Shown: positions 1 to 7,749, counted from the first letter of the stretch. The stretch is DNA of 14,606 nucleotides from Myxococcales bacterium UBA5297 (GCA_002408385.1 DHSB01000012.1:16181-30786); one strand, 5' to 3'. The notes: generated by a model from the letters alone, not told the origin. Translations and numbers: made by a program.

Positions 1-698
1 AGCGCGATGCGCGCCTCGGGATACTCGACCAGCGAGCCGCTCGCGCCCCGGGTCTGGGCCCGCGCCTCGAGCTCGACGTACCTCGCGGCCGCGGGGACGA
101 CCGCGGCCGTCGCCTCCGCGCCGCCGACGAAGAAGCGCACCCGCTCGGCCTTCGCCGGCTCGGCCGGGGCCCGCGTACGCCCGCTGAACTCGTCGAACCC
201 GAAGACCCGCGCCCCCGCCTCGGCGCCGCCCCGGTGCTCGAGCTCGAAGTACTTGCGGAAGTGCTCGACCCGCTCGATGGCCGCGCCGCGGCTCTTCTCG
301 TCGTGAGCGCGCCAGACCGCTTCGTAGAGCCAGACGCCGTGGGGGCGGCTTCCCCACTCCGAAGCGCGGCGCACGCAGGGATTGCAGGCGCTCTCCGAGA
401 CGAGCTCGCCGGTCGGGCATCTATACGCGCGCCGCGTTCCGAAGACCTGGACGGTGCCGTCGTTGAGGCTCTCGATGGCCGACTCGACCCGGACGACCTC
501 GAGGACGTGATCGCGCCGCCGCTCGGCGTGGGCCCGCTCGATGGGCTCCGCGGCCGGCACCGTCTCTTCGGGCTCGGGGTCCTCGCCTTCCTCGACGCTC
601 TCCTCCTCGGGCTCCTCCTCGGTCAAATAACCCTGCGCTTGCGCGGGGAGAGCGAAGAGCAACGCCAAGATGGAGCCGGCAAGTATCAGCGTGCGCAT
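1..698 (-). CDS. Exported protein of unknown function, C-terminus cut off by window edge
   Basis: I do not recognise this protein. An open frame runs from an ATG at 698 to the window edge without a stop, giving at least 232 residues. Residues 1-21 form a good signal peptide (MRTLILAGSILALLFALPAQA, probable cleavage after AQA). A very acidic linker rich in Glu, Asp and Pro follows to about residue 50. After a charged helical stretch comes a cysteine cluster (Cys94, then CNPC at 105-108) that could bind metal or form disulfides. The region around 110-150 is rich in Trp, His and Arg. The start is supported by a GGTAGG sequence 9 nt upstream. The gene lies 83 nt downstream of the ferredoxin gene on the same strand, so it could share its transcript. 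Existence of the gene is fairly sure from the signal peptide and uninterrupted frame; its function and length are unknown. Confidence 0.7.
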   Translation of the reverse strand, partial: MRTLILAGSILALLFALPAQAQGYLTEEEPEEESVEEGEDPEPEETVPAAEPIERAHAERRRDHVLEVVRVESAIESLNDGTVQVFGTRRAYRCPTGELVSESACNPCVRRASEWGSRPHGVWLYEAVWRAHDEKSRGAAIERVEHFRKYFELEHRGGAEAGARVFGFDEFSGRTRAPAEPAKAERVRFFVGGAEATAAVVPAAARYVELEARAQTRGASGSLVEYPEARIA

Positions 699-781
699 GC
701 GGCCGAACCTACCGTGCAGAACGCAACACGGGCAAGCGACCGACACGCCATTCGCCTCAGCGGATCCTGCAGGGGCTGCCG

Positions 782-1213
<432 letters not shown>

Positions 1214-1918
1214 CTAGCGCGGGGCGAGGTCGCGAGCCCGCGCTCGAGCCTTCTCGACCTCGGCGACGACCCGGGCGACGACCTCGTCGAGCGTGAAGTC
1301 CGTGGTGTCGAGCAGCATCGAGTCGGGCGCCGGCTTGAGCGGGGCGACCTCGCGCGTCGAGTCGGCAAGATCGCGCTGCTTCTGCTCCTCGAGCACCTGC
1401 TCGAAGGGCAGGTCGATTCCCTTCGCCTTCAGCTCGAGGTGCCGTCGCTTGGCCCGCTCCTCGGGCGAGGCGGTCACGAAGAGCTTCACGTCTGCGTCGG
1501 GGAAGACGACGGTGCCGATGTCGCGGCCCTCGAGAATGGCGCCCGCGGGGGCCGAGAGCGCGAGCCGGCGCTGCAGGTCGAGCAGCCCCGCGCGCACGAC
1601 CGGGCGAGCCGAGACCGCCGAGGCGGCCTGCGAGTTCTCCGGAGTTCGGATCGCCTCGGAGACGTCCTCGGCGCCGAGCAGGACGCGGTTGAGCCCGTCC
1701 TGCATCCTGAAGCCGATCTCGAGGGTCGGCAGCAGGCTCCCGAGCGCCTCGTCGTCGTCGAAGGCGACCGAGTCGCGGCGCGCAGCGAGCGCGACGCACC
1801 GGTAGATGGCGCCGGTGTCGACCAACGTGAACCCGAGGCGAGTGGCAGCGGCCTTGGAGACCGAGCTCTTCCCGGCGCCCGCCGGTCCGTCGATGGCGAC
1901 GATGATCGGGCGGCTCAC
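1214..1918 (-). CDS. cmk: Cytidylate (CMP/dCMP) kinase
   Basis: This 234-residue cytoplasmic enzyme transfers phosphate from ATP to CMP and dCMP in pyrimidine nucleotide salvage. The P-loop GPAGAGKS is at 11-18. DTGAIYR (34-40) is the conserved CMP-site motif. EGRDIGTVVFPDADVK (130-145) is the signature of Cmk, and the lid and adenine region follows (SPEERAKRRHLE, then RDxxDSTREVAPLKPAPDS near 182-200). The length matches the family. The start is a GTG at 1918, set inside the hisC stop as a GTGA overlap, which implies translational coupling. In many bacteria cmk is followed by rpsA or ispH; here it is followed by a ferredoxin gene instead. The C-terminus is Arg/Ala-rich (KARARARDLAPR), a minor local feature. 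Confidence 0.97.
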   Translation of the reverse strand: MSRPIIVAIDGPAGAGKSSVSKAAATRLGFTLVDTGAIYRCVALAARRDSVAFDDDEALGSLLPTLEIGFRMQDGLNRVLLGAEDVSEAIRTPENSQAASAVSARPVVRAGLLDLQRRLALSAPAGAILEGRDIGTVVFPDADVKLFVTASPEERAKRRHLELKAKGIDLPFEQVLEEQKQRDLADSTREVAPLKPAPDSMLLDTTDFTLDEVVARVVAEVEKARARARDLAPR

Positions 1919-3015
1919 TTCTTGAGGGCCTCGCGCAGCGCGGCGACCATCTTCAGGTTCTCTTCGTGCGTGCCCACGGTGATGCGCAGCGCGTTGGGCA
2001 TCGCGTAGTTGAGCACCGGCCGCACGATGACGCCCTGGCGCAGCATCGCCTCGTTTATCGGCGCGGCGGGCCGGCCCAAGTCGACGAGGACGAAGTTGGC
2101 CTGCGAGGGCAGCACCCGGACGCCGAGCGTGGGCAGCTCGGCCTGGAGGAAGGCGAGCTCCCGCGTGTTCATCTCTCGCGTGCGCTCGACGTGCGCCTGG
2201 TCATCGAGCGCCGCCAGGCCGCCGATCTGCGCCATCGAGGTGACGTTGAACGGCATGCGCCCGCGGTTCATGTAGCCGGCGAGCACCGGATCGAGCACGC
2301 CGTAGCCGAGCCTCAAACCGGCCAGGCCGTAGGCCTTGGAGAAGGTCCGCAGCGTCACGACGTTGGGGTAGTCGCGCCGGTAGTGCAGCGAGTTGGGATA
2401 CTCCGGGTCGGTGACGTACTCGAAGTACGCCTCGTCCATGATCACCAACGCCTGCGGGGCGCTCTTGCTGACCTTGTCGAGGAACCGCTCGAAGGGGGCG
2501 CGCTGGATCCAGGTACCGGTCGGGTTGTCGGGGTTGGCGATGAAGATCAGCCTGGTCTTCGCGCCGGCCGCCTCGACCATCGCGTCGAGGTCGTAGTGGA
2601 AGTCCTGCATCGGCACCTCCACGAACTTCTTGCCGTGGGCCTGCAGGACGACCTTGTACATGACGAACGAGCCCTTGCAGAGCAGCGCCTCGTCGTCATC
2701 GGCCATGAAGGTGCGAACGAGCAGCTCAATCACCTCGTTCGAGCCGCTGCCGACGATGAGCTCCTCGGGCGTGACGCCCAAGAACTCGGCGAGCCGGCGC
2801 TTCAGATAGAAGCAGGCAGCGTCCGGATAGATGTGCAGCGACGCCGCGGCCTCCGCGAGCGCCGCGACCGCCATCGGAGACGGACCGAGCGGGTTCTCGT
2901 TGGAGGCGAGCTTGATGACGCCCTTGAGGCCGTATTCGCGCTCGGTCTCCTCGATGGGCTTGCCGGGGACGTAGGGGCTGAGAGTCTCGATGTGCTGCGG
3001 AATGGGTGGGCGCAT
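1915..3015 (-). CDS. hisC: Histidinol-phosphate aminotransferase
   Basis: This is a PLP-dependent class I/II aminotransferase that converts imidazole-acetol phosphate and glutamate to histidinol phosphate in histidine synthesis. With the chosen start it has 366 residues, the usual HisC length. Visible motifs are KLASNENPLGPSP near 35-47 (substrate loop), NPDNPTG at 161-167, DEAYFEY at 194-200, TFSKAYGLAGLRLGYG with the PLP lysine at about residue 227, and a C-terminal RITVGTHEEN carrying the carboxylate-binding arginine. The frame is open up to 3123, but the added residues do not look like HisC and would overrun a candidate promoter. The ATG at 3015 has GAGGG 7 nt upstream, whereas the ATG at 3021 lies too close to it. 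hisC is apparently the first gene of a hisC-cmk(-ferredoxin) transcript. Some HisC homologues also accept prephenate or aromatic substrates; this cannot be excluded. Confidence 0.95.
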   Translation of the reverse strand: MRPPIPQHIETLSPYVPGKPIEETEREYGLKGVIKLASNENPLGPSPMAVAALAEAAASLHIYPDAACFYLKRRLAEFLGVTPEELIVGSGSNEVIELLVRTFMADDDEALLCKGSFVMYKVVLQAHGKKFVEVPMQDFHYDLDAMVEAAGAKTRLIFIANPDNPTGTWIQRAPFERFLDKVSKSAPQALVIMDEAYFEYVTDPEYPNSLHYRRDYPNVVTLRTFSKAYGLAGLRLGYGVLDPVLAGYMNRGRMPFNVTSMAQIGGLAALDDQAHVERTREMNTRELAFLQAELPTLGVRVLPSQANFVLVDLGRPAAPINEAMLRQGVIVRPVLNYAMPNALRITVGTHEENLKMVAALREALKK

Positions 3016-3408
3016 TCTCATACCCTCGGTGTTGTTGGCGACTCGGGATTGGGCCTGATGAACGAACGGACTGTAGAAGAACTCCCCGGGGGGTGCAAGG
3101 CGAGCAAGCCTGCTTCCGGACACCTGGCTCCACTCGACACTCGTCGCCTCTCTCGCACTCTTTCCCGGCAGGAACGCACGCGCGACAGCCCGACGCCACC
3201 AAGCCCGTCTTCACTGCCCTTCTCGTTTGCATCGAAGCGAGGCCATCGCCGGGCTGCGGCGGACTGCGCCGTCTGCTTCCTCCGCAAATGGCCCTTCGAG
3301 CGCCAGTCCGCGCCTCGGCTCTTCGTGCACTGCCCCACCTGCGGAGCCCGCTTGCCCGACGACGCGGGCCTAGGTTCTTGCGGTTGGCGGGCGAGGGGGA
3401 CGGTGGAG
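3016..3408. other. Divergent intergenic spacer of 393 bp
   Basis: This stretch separates the divergently transcribed hisC and small TPR gene. Apart from the hisC promoter candidate I see no gene with a plausible start and ribosome site. The only coding-like signal is a zinc-ribbon-like segment at about 3325-3408, in frame with the TPR gene. Local base composition is slightly less GC-rich between about 3120 and 3300. No clear promoter for the plus-strand gene could be identified. Confidence 0.6.
3070..3098 (-). promoter_or_regulatory. Candidate sigma70-type promoter for hisC
   Basis: Reading the minus strand, TTGCAC (3098-3093) and TACAGT (3075-3070) are separated by exactly 17 nt. The -10 box matches 4 of 6 consensus bases and the -35 box only 3 of 6. 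Transcription would start near 3062 and give a leader of about 47 nt before the ATG at 3015. The spacer contains a CCCCGGGG palindrome (3084-3091). The match is weak but well placed. Confidence 0.35.
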
Positions 3409-3777
3409 ATGGATGTTCGTGCAATGAAGGAAGAGGCGGCCGCTTTGTACCTGAAGGGCAAGTACCTCAAGTCGGCCCGGGCCTATCAAGACCTCATCAA
3501 GGCTCAGCCGAACGACCCGCGCCTGCGGTTGCGCCACTCCGAGGCGTGCCGCCGCGCCCGGCAGCCTGGCCTCGCGGCGGCCTCGCTGCATGCGGCGGCG
3601 CTTCTCTTCGAGTCGCAAGGGCAGTGGTCGTGCGCGCACGCCGCGCTCAAGCTCGCCATCGAGCTGCAGCCGCAGAGCGCGCGGCTCGCCGAGACCTATC
3701 GCGCCATCGAGGCGAAGAGCCCGAATCTGCGCTTCGCCGGGCCACCGCCGGCTATCGAGCCGCGCCCAAGGTCCTGA
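3409..3777 (+). CDS. Small cytoplasmic TPR protein (MDVR-type N-terminus)
   Basis: This is a 122-residue protein without a signal peptide. Residues 7-40 (EEAAALYLKGKYLKSARAYQ...NDPRLRLR) form a clear TPR helix pair. A second repeat covers about 41-72, and a third (SCAHAALKLAIELQPQSARLAETY) about 73-100. A short Pro-rich tail follows. The opening MDVRAMKEEAA and the layout resemble the N-terminal part of a TPR family I associate with Myxococcota, whose members are often longer; this one may be a short version. The ATG at 3409 was chosen because AGGGGG lies 9 nt upstream and it gives the MDVR start. It is the only convincing plus-strand gene, is divergent from hisC, and converges on the neighbouring exported-protein gene with a 26-nt overlap. 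A scaffold or interaction role is likely; partners are unknown. Confidence 0.75.
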   Translation: MDVRAMKEEAAALYLKGKYLKSARAYQDLIKAQPNDPRLRLRHSEACRRARQPGLAAASLHAAALLFESQGQWSCAHAALKLAIELQPQSARLAETYRAIEAKSPNLRFAGPPPAIEPRPRS

Positions 3778-4477
3778 AGGCGCGTCCCTCGAGCCACCTG
3801 GCCATCGTGGGCGCGGTGAGCAGCCTACCGACGACGTGGTAGTCGGAGGCCAGGCCCGCGGCTCGCGCGGCCGGCTCACAGACCACAGCGGTCGGGGCCA
3901 AATAGGCCGAGTGGCAAAACGAGGCACCCTCGCCGCCGAGGTGCAGGAAGCCGACGTGGTAGTCGAGACCGACGACGAAGAGCCCGTCACCAAGCTCCGC
4001 GCGCACCGCCGCGACCAGCTCGGCCGGGCTCTTCCAGCGGTACCGGCGGATCTGCTGCGCTGGCACGAGCGTCTTGACGATGTTCTCCGAGGCCTGCTGC
4101 GCCAGCCGCACGCGCTCGACCCTGAATCCGGCGTCGCGCAGGACGGTGCTCACGAAGTAGCCGCAGGCGATGGCGCCTTCGCCGGGCGTTTCGGTCGTGC
4201 CGTAGAACTCCCAGCGCGTGCCGAACCAGGCCGGGATGAGCTCCTCGACGATGGCGCCCGCGAGGCGACGGCGGGCGCGTTCGACGACTTCAGTTCGGCT
4301 CTTTGGCGACTTCGCCTCGCGGTAGGCCGCGGCAAGCTGCTCGCGGCTCGCCTCGAGCTTTTGGACCGAAACGGAGTACGCCTGCGCGCCTTCTTGCGGC
4401 GCCTCCCCGCGGGACGCGCCCGAGACACAGACACAGGCGGTGACGAGGGCAAGCGACGATCGAAGCGCGCAGTGCAT
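3752..4477 (-). CDS. Exported protein with possible NlpC/P60-like cysteine peptidase domain
   Basis: This is a 241-residue protein with a short hydrophobic N-terminus (MHCALRSSLALVTAC). VTAC fits a lipobox with Cys15, although the hydrophobic stretch is short and signal peptidase I cleavage near SGA is an alternative. Residues 35-75 look helical. The core holds ACGYFVSTVLRDAGF with Cys105 at the start of a helix, then LAQQASENIVKTL. DYHVGFLHL (His174) and FCHS (His189) follow. A Cys at the N-terminus of a helix followed by a His on a strand is the pattern of NlpC/P60-like enzymes that cut or amidate peptidoglycan peptides. This is an inference from the motif, not a family match. The ATG at 4477 has GGAGGTGA just upstream. 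The gene follows the TPR gene at 4670 after 192 nt containing a hairpin, so it may be transcribed separately. Confidence 0.8.
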   Translation of the reverse strand: MHCALRSSLALVTACVCVSGASRGEAPQEGAQAYSVSVQKLEASREQLAAAYREAKSPKSRTEVVERARRRLAGAIVEELIPAWFGTRWEFYGTTETPGEGAIACGYFVSTVLRDAGFRVERVRLAQQASENIVKTLVPAQQIRRYRWKSPAELVAAVRAELGDGLFVVGLDYHVGFLHLGGEGASFCHSAYLAPTAVVCEPAARAAGLASDYHVVGRLLTAPTMARWLEGRAFRTLGAAR

Positions 4478-4669
4478 GCTCACCTCCGGTGGCCACGGGA
4501 GGCAGGTCACTGCAAGCCCACGACCATCACCGCTCGCGCCGGCGCGAGGGCGCGTTGGAGTTGAGAGGCACCACGGCGCTTGACGGTTTGCCAAGCGGCA
4601 TGGCACCGCCGCGAAGGCCGGCGAGCCGGCAGGGCCGAGGGCCCCACCAAGCGCTCGGCCCCTGGGGCG
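4478..4669 (-). other. Gene-free spacer after the envelope-gene run
   Basis: These 192 nt contain the GGAGG ribosome site of the downstream gene and, close behind the TPR stop codon, a GC-rich inverted-repeat region. No open frame here is convincing. The break contrasts with the tight spacing of the seven upstream genes and probably marks the end of their operon. Confidence 0.5.
4632..4661 (-). terminator. GC-rich hairpin after the TPR gene, possible terminator
   Basis: GGGCCGAG (4632-4639) pairs perfectly with CTCGGCCC (4654-4661) around a 14-nt loop. It begins 8 nt beyond the stop codon of the TPR gene. A second stem, two GCCGGC copies at 4617-4622 and 4625-4630, follows. There is no T-run, so intrinsic termination is uncertain; such T-less stems are common at gene ends in high-GC genomes. 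Confidence 0.4.
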
Positions 4670-6568
4670 CTACTTCCCGAGCTTTTGCAGCGCCGCCTTC
4701 GCGTCCTTGTGGCTCGGGTCTATCGAGATGGCCATCTCGTACTCGCCGCGCGCCTGCGACTTGTCGCCGGTCGCTTCGAGGACCTGGCCCCGCAGGAAAT
4801 GCGGATCGGCAAAGCCCCTGTCCAGCTCGGCCGCCTTCGCCAGCGCTTCGAGCGCGCCCTGCGCGTCGCCCTCCCGATAGAGCGCAACGCCGAGGTAGTA
4901 GTGCGCGAGCGGATGGCGTGGCTTCTGCGCGAGCGCGCCGCGAAGCTCGGCGACGGCCCGCTTGACCTCGTCCTGGCGGTAGTAACAGAAGCCGAGCTCG
5001 ACCCGGGCATCGACGTCCTCCGGGTTGACCGCGACCGCGGTCTGGAGCGCAGGGATGGCCTTCTCGAAGTCGCCTCGCCGCGAGGCGACGATGCCGAGCT
5101 TGCCCGGCGCTTCGGCGTTCGCCGGGAACTTCTTCTTCACCGCCTCATAGGCGCGCCCGGCCGCGTCCCACTCGCCTCGGGCGAGCAGCAGATCGGCCAG
5201 CCGCAACTGATAGCGGGCCTCGGCGCCGTCGAGCTCGATGGCCTTCTCGTAGTGCGGCTGCGCCTTCGACGCGATGCGCCGGGCCGCGTAGGCCTCGCCC
5301 AGATCGAAGTGCGCGGCGGCCGACGCCCGCCCCTCGAGCCGCTTCTCGGTCTCAAGGCGCCTTTCGTACTGCGCGACCGCGCCCTCCAAGTCCCCGATGG
5401 ACAGAAGGGCCTCGCCGAGCGCGGCCTGCGCGGTCGCATCGTCCGGGGTCAGGTCGACGGCGCGCTTGAGCGCCTCGACCCCATGCTGTGCGTCGCCAGC
5501 CTCGAGGTAGGCGCGCGCGAGCAGCCGATGCGCGCCGGAGTCCTTCGGGCGCCGATCCACCACGTCCTTGAGCAACGGCAGGGCACGGCGCGCGTCCTTC
5601 TGCTTCAGCAGCGCATCGGCGAGCGATAGGCGCGCCTGTGTCGACTCGGGGCGAAGCTGCAGGGCACGCTCGAACTGGCGGGTTGCCAGCGAGGTCTTCC
5701 CGGTCTTGAAGTAGAGCAACCCGAGGTTGAAGTGGGCCTCCGCGTCGCTCGGCTCGAGGGCGATGGCGCTCTTGAACTCGGCGAGCGCACCCTCCTCGTC
5801 GCCCGACTCGAGCAGCGCCACCCCGAGGTTGTTGTGCGCGGAGGCGTGCCCAGCCTTCAGCTCGATGGCCTTGCGGTAGCTCGCCATCGCGGCCTGCACG
5901 CGGCCCTGGCGATAGTGGAGCAGCCCGAGGTTGTAGTGCGCGTCCGGGTCGTTGGCCTCGGCGGCCTTGCCGAGCTCCTGCAGCGCGGCCTCGTTCTGCT
6001 CGAGCTCGCCGAGCGCGCGGCCGAGGTTGACCCGCGCCGCGACGAGCGTCGCGTCGGCGGCCAGCGCCTCGCGGTAGATGGCGACCGCCTCGACGATCTT
6101 CCCGGCCTTCTCGAGCGCCTCGCCCAGGTTGAACAGGAGCTGCGCGTCCTTCGGCTTGATGCGCAGCGCCTCGCGGAGCTGGGCGACGGCGCCGGCCGGG
6201 TTCTCGGCCTTGCGCAGGAACCCCGCGTACGAGACGCGGATCTCGAGCGAGCCGGGAGCCTCCTCGACGAGCTGTCGCCAGAGCCGATCGGCCTCGTCGT
6301 ACCTCTGGCACTCGCCGAGCGCCTGCGCGAGCGTCAGCCGCAGCTCGATGCTCTCGGGCTCCTGGTTCAGCGCCTCGCGCAGGTGCGTGGCCGCCTCCTC
6401 GGCACGGCCGACGCTCAGCAGCTCCATGCCGAGCACGACGCGCGCGTGTGCGTCCTCCGGGTCGTGCTGGACGGCCGCCTGCGCCTGGCGCAGCGCGTCG
6501 CCCTCCCCTCCGGTCTCGGGCGCGCCGGCGACCAGGGTCAGCAGAGCAAGCAGTGTCAGAGCCTTCAT
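4670..6568 (-). CDS. Exported protein of about 17 TPR repeats
   Basis: This 632-residue protein has a short signal peptide (MKALTLLALLTLVAGA) without a lipobox cysteine, so it is probably soluble in the periplasm. From about residue 25 to the end it is almost entirely 34-residue TPR units, about 17 by eye. They are recognisable from repeated patterns such as DAHYNLGLLHYRQGR, SAHNNLGVALLESGD and EAHFNLGLLYFKTGK, each followed by an A-x-x-x-aliphatic helix and a Pro near the repeat end. Such an array forms a long right-handed superhelix that binds peptides or other subunits. The ATG at 6568 is preceded by GAGGG. It is the last gene of the seven-gene run, 42 nt after a small lipoprotein gene. 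It could be a periplasmic scaffold of a Glt-like complex. Generic TPR sequence makes a specific homologue hard to name. Confidence 0.88.
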   Translation of the reverse strand: MKALTLLALLTLVAGAPETGGEGDALRQAQAAVQHDPEDAHARVVLGMELLSVGRAEEAATHLREALNQEPESIELRLTLAQALGECQRYDEADRLWRQLVEEAPGSLEIRVSYAGFLRKAENPAGAVAQLREALRIKPKDAQLLFNLGEALEKAGKIVEAVAIYREALAADATLVAARVNLGRALGELEQNEAALQELGKAAEANDPDAHYNLGLLHYRQGRVQAAMASYRKAIELKAGHASAHNNLGVALLESGDEEGALAEFKSAIALEPSDAEAHFNLGLLYFKTGKTSLATRQFERALQLRPESTQARLSLADALLKQKDARRALPLLKDVVDRRPKDSGAHRLLARAYLEAGDAQHGVEALKRAVDLTPDDATAQAALGEALLSIGDLEGAVAQYERRLETEKRLEGRASAAAHFDLGEAYAARRIASKAQPHYEKAIELDGAEARYQLRLADLLLARGEWDAAGRAYEAVKKKFPANAEAPGKLGIVASRRGDFEKAIPALQTAVAVNPEDVDARVELGFCYYRQDEVKRAVAELRGALAQKPRHPLAHYYLGVALYREGDAQGALEALAKAAELDRGFADPHFLRGQVLEATGDKSQARGEYEMAISIDPSHKDAKAALQKLGK

Positions 6569-6610
6569 GCGCCTACCCTCGCTCTCGCGGTTTTCGAGCG
6601 CGGCATCCTG

Positions 6611-7237
6611 CTACTCCACCCAGGGACTGCCCTGCCCGCCTCCGGTCCTCTGCGCGAGCAGCCGGCGCGTCGCCTGCCACTGCGAGCGCGCCGTGCCTGC
6701 CCCTTCTTCCGCGAGGCGTGCCTCTTCCTCGCGCTGCTTCACTTCCTGTTCGAGCCCGGCGGCCGCGGACTCGTAGGCGTCGAGGTCGAGCTTCTCGGCG
6801 CCCGCAACGTTCGCCCGCTTCACCGCGAGGGCCTTCGTCCGCTCGAAGCGAACCTGCGCGAGCTCGAGCCGCGCCCTCTCGACCTCGAGGCGGGCCGCCT
6901 CCACGTCGCGCCAGATGTCGAGGAACGCCTCGCGCTCCTCGGCAGCCTGAACCGCGAGCTGCGCCACCTCGATCAGGTGCGGCTCCTTGCCCTTCTCCGC
7001 ATGCTCGAGCGCCGCCTCGGCCTCGTCGATGCGCTCATCGGCGCTGCGGTACGCCTCGCGGGCGTCCTGGAGCCGGAAGCTCGCCTCGTCGACCGCGTCG
7101 ACGGCGATGAACAGCTCGTTCTCGGCCTCGAGCAGATCGAGCCGGGCCTCGAGCGGCAGCGCCTTGACGGCCGCCGGGTCCACGTGCGCGAGGCCGCATC
7201 CGGCAAGGAGCAACAGGAGTGGAAAGGCTCGTCGCAT
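6611..7237 (-). CDS. Coiled-coil lipoprotein of unknown function
   Basis: This is a 208-residue protein. MRRAFPLLLLLAGC is a typical lipoprotein signal with the lipobox LAGC (Cys14). The residue after the cysteine is Gly rather than Asp, which would favour the outer membrane under Lol-type sorting rules. The rest is almost entirely charged helix, rich in Glu, Ala and Arg, from about residue 28 to 190. It shows heptad-like spacing and long coiled-coil character (for example AARLEVERARLELAQVRFER). A Gly-rich tail ends in SPWVE. The frame also allows a GTG directly before the ATG at 7237; GAAGGGA upstream serves either. It follows the previous lipoprotein gene by 11 nt and precedes the TPR gene by 42 nt. 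It could be an anchor or spacer linking the outer membrane to periplasmic TPR proteins. No specific family was recognised, though the layout recalls DUF4398-like lipoproteins. Confidence 0.82.
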   Translation of the reverse strand: MRRAFPLLLLLAGCGLAHVDPAAVKALPLEARLDLLEAENELFIAVDAVDEASFRLQDAREAYRSADERIDEAEAALEHAEKGKEPHLIEVAQLAVQAAEEREAFLDIWRDVEAARLEVERARLELAQVRFERTKALAVKRANVAGAEKLDLDAYESAAAGLEQEVKQREEEARLAEEGAGTARSQWQATRRLLAQRTGGGQGSPWVE

Positions 7238-7248
7238 CACTCTTCCCT

Positions 7249-7749
7249 TCAGCTTCCGGGGACGACCCGCTCGACCGAGAAGGTCCCGAACGCGGTGCGC
7301 CCTTCGCCCGCGTCGCCGCCCGCGCCCAGCGTCACGCGGAGCTCGCCGGAGGCTGGCCTGTCGAGCTCGAGCGGGCCGTCGAACCGCACGAACCCGTGCT
7401 TGATCGCCGCGTAGGTGCGGATGGGGTCTTCGGCCACCGACCGGGTCACCGAGGCGCGCGGGCGGCCGTCTGGCGTCGGCGAGAGGTCGGTCTGGATTTC
7501 ATGCACCACGTTTCCGGGCGGCGAGTCGAGGACGAGCTTGAAGACGAGGTCGCGCGCCTCGCCCTTCCTGCGGAAGTAGCCCACGGTCACCGCCGAGTCG
7601 GTCACCGAGACCTCGACCCCGTCGAACCGCAGGTCGACGACCTCCCCGAGGCTGCCCTCGAGAGTGTTCGACCCGCCGCAGGCGGCGACGAGCAGCGCGA
7701 GCGCCCACGGCAGAGGTCGAGCCGTCCTGTGGCCGCTCACTTGGCGCAT
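7249..7749 (-). CDS. Small beta-rich lipoprotein of unknown function
   Basis: This 166-residue protein starts with a basic n-region and a hydrophobic stretch ending in LLVAAC, a good lipobox with Cys24, followed by GGSN. The mature part reads as a beta-sandwich-like domain with many alternating hydrophobic residues (VVDLRFDGVEVSVTDSAVTV, then DLVFKLVLDSP and ELRVTLGAG). It has no other cysteines. I do not recognise a family. The ATG at 7749 was chosen because GGAG lies 8 nt upstream; it sits inside the end of the large TPR gene and overlaps it by 13 nt. A GTG at 7740 would give the common 4-nt overlap but has no visible ribosome site. The tight overlap implies translational coupling with the TPR lipoprotein, so the two products are likely partners at the outer membrane. 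Confidence 0.8.
   Translation of the reverse strand: MRQVSGHRTARPLPWALALLVAACGGSNTLEGSLGEVVDLRFDGVEVSVTDSAVTVGYFRRKGEARDLVFKLVLDSPPGNVVHEIQTDLSPTPDGRPRASVTRSVAEDPIRTYAAIKHGFVRFDGPLELDRPASGELRVTLGAGGDAGEGRTAFGTFSVERVVPGS

Noticed and set aside
699..781. Promoter-like TTGCCC / TAGGTT pair before the partial exported gene
   Set aside because: The -10 match is poor, the spacer would be 18 nt, and transcription would begin almost at the start codon, losing the ribosome site.
3016..3123. Longer hisC start adding 36 residues
   Set aside because: The extra residues are unlike HisC, there is no ribosome site at 3123, and the extension crosses the candidate promoter. The ATG at 3015 has GAGGG at good spacing.
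1966..3408. Plus-strand open frame antisense to hisC and continuous with the small TPR gene
   Set aside because: It is opposite a clear hisC gene with all family motifs. The translation is low-complexity Arg/Val/Glu/Leu-rich, the usual mirror of a GC-rich gene. Only the part from 3409 looks like a protein family.
5732..7414. 560-residue plus-strand frame opposite the TPR and lipoprotein genes
   Set aside because: It is Leu/Arg/Glu-rich without domains and spans three real minus-strand genes that have signal peptides and ribosome sites.
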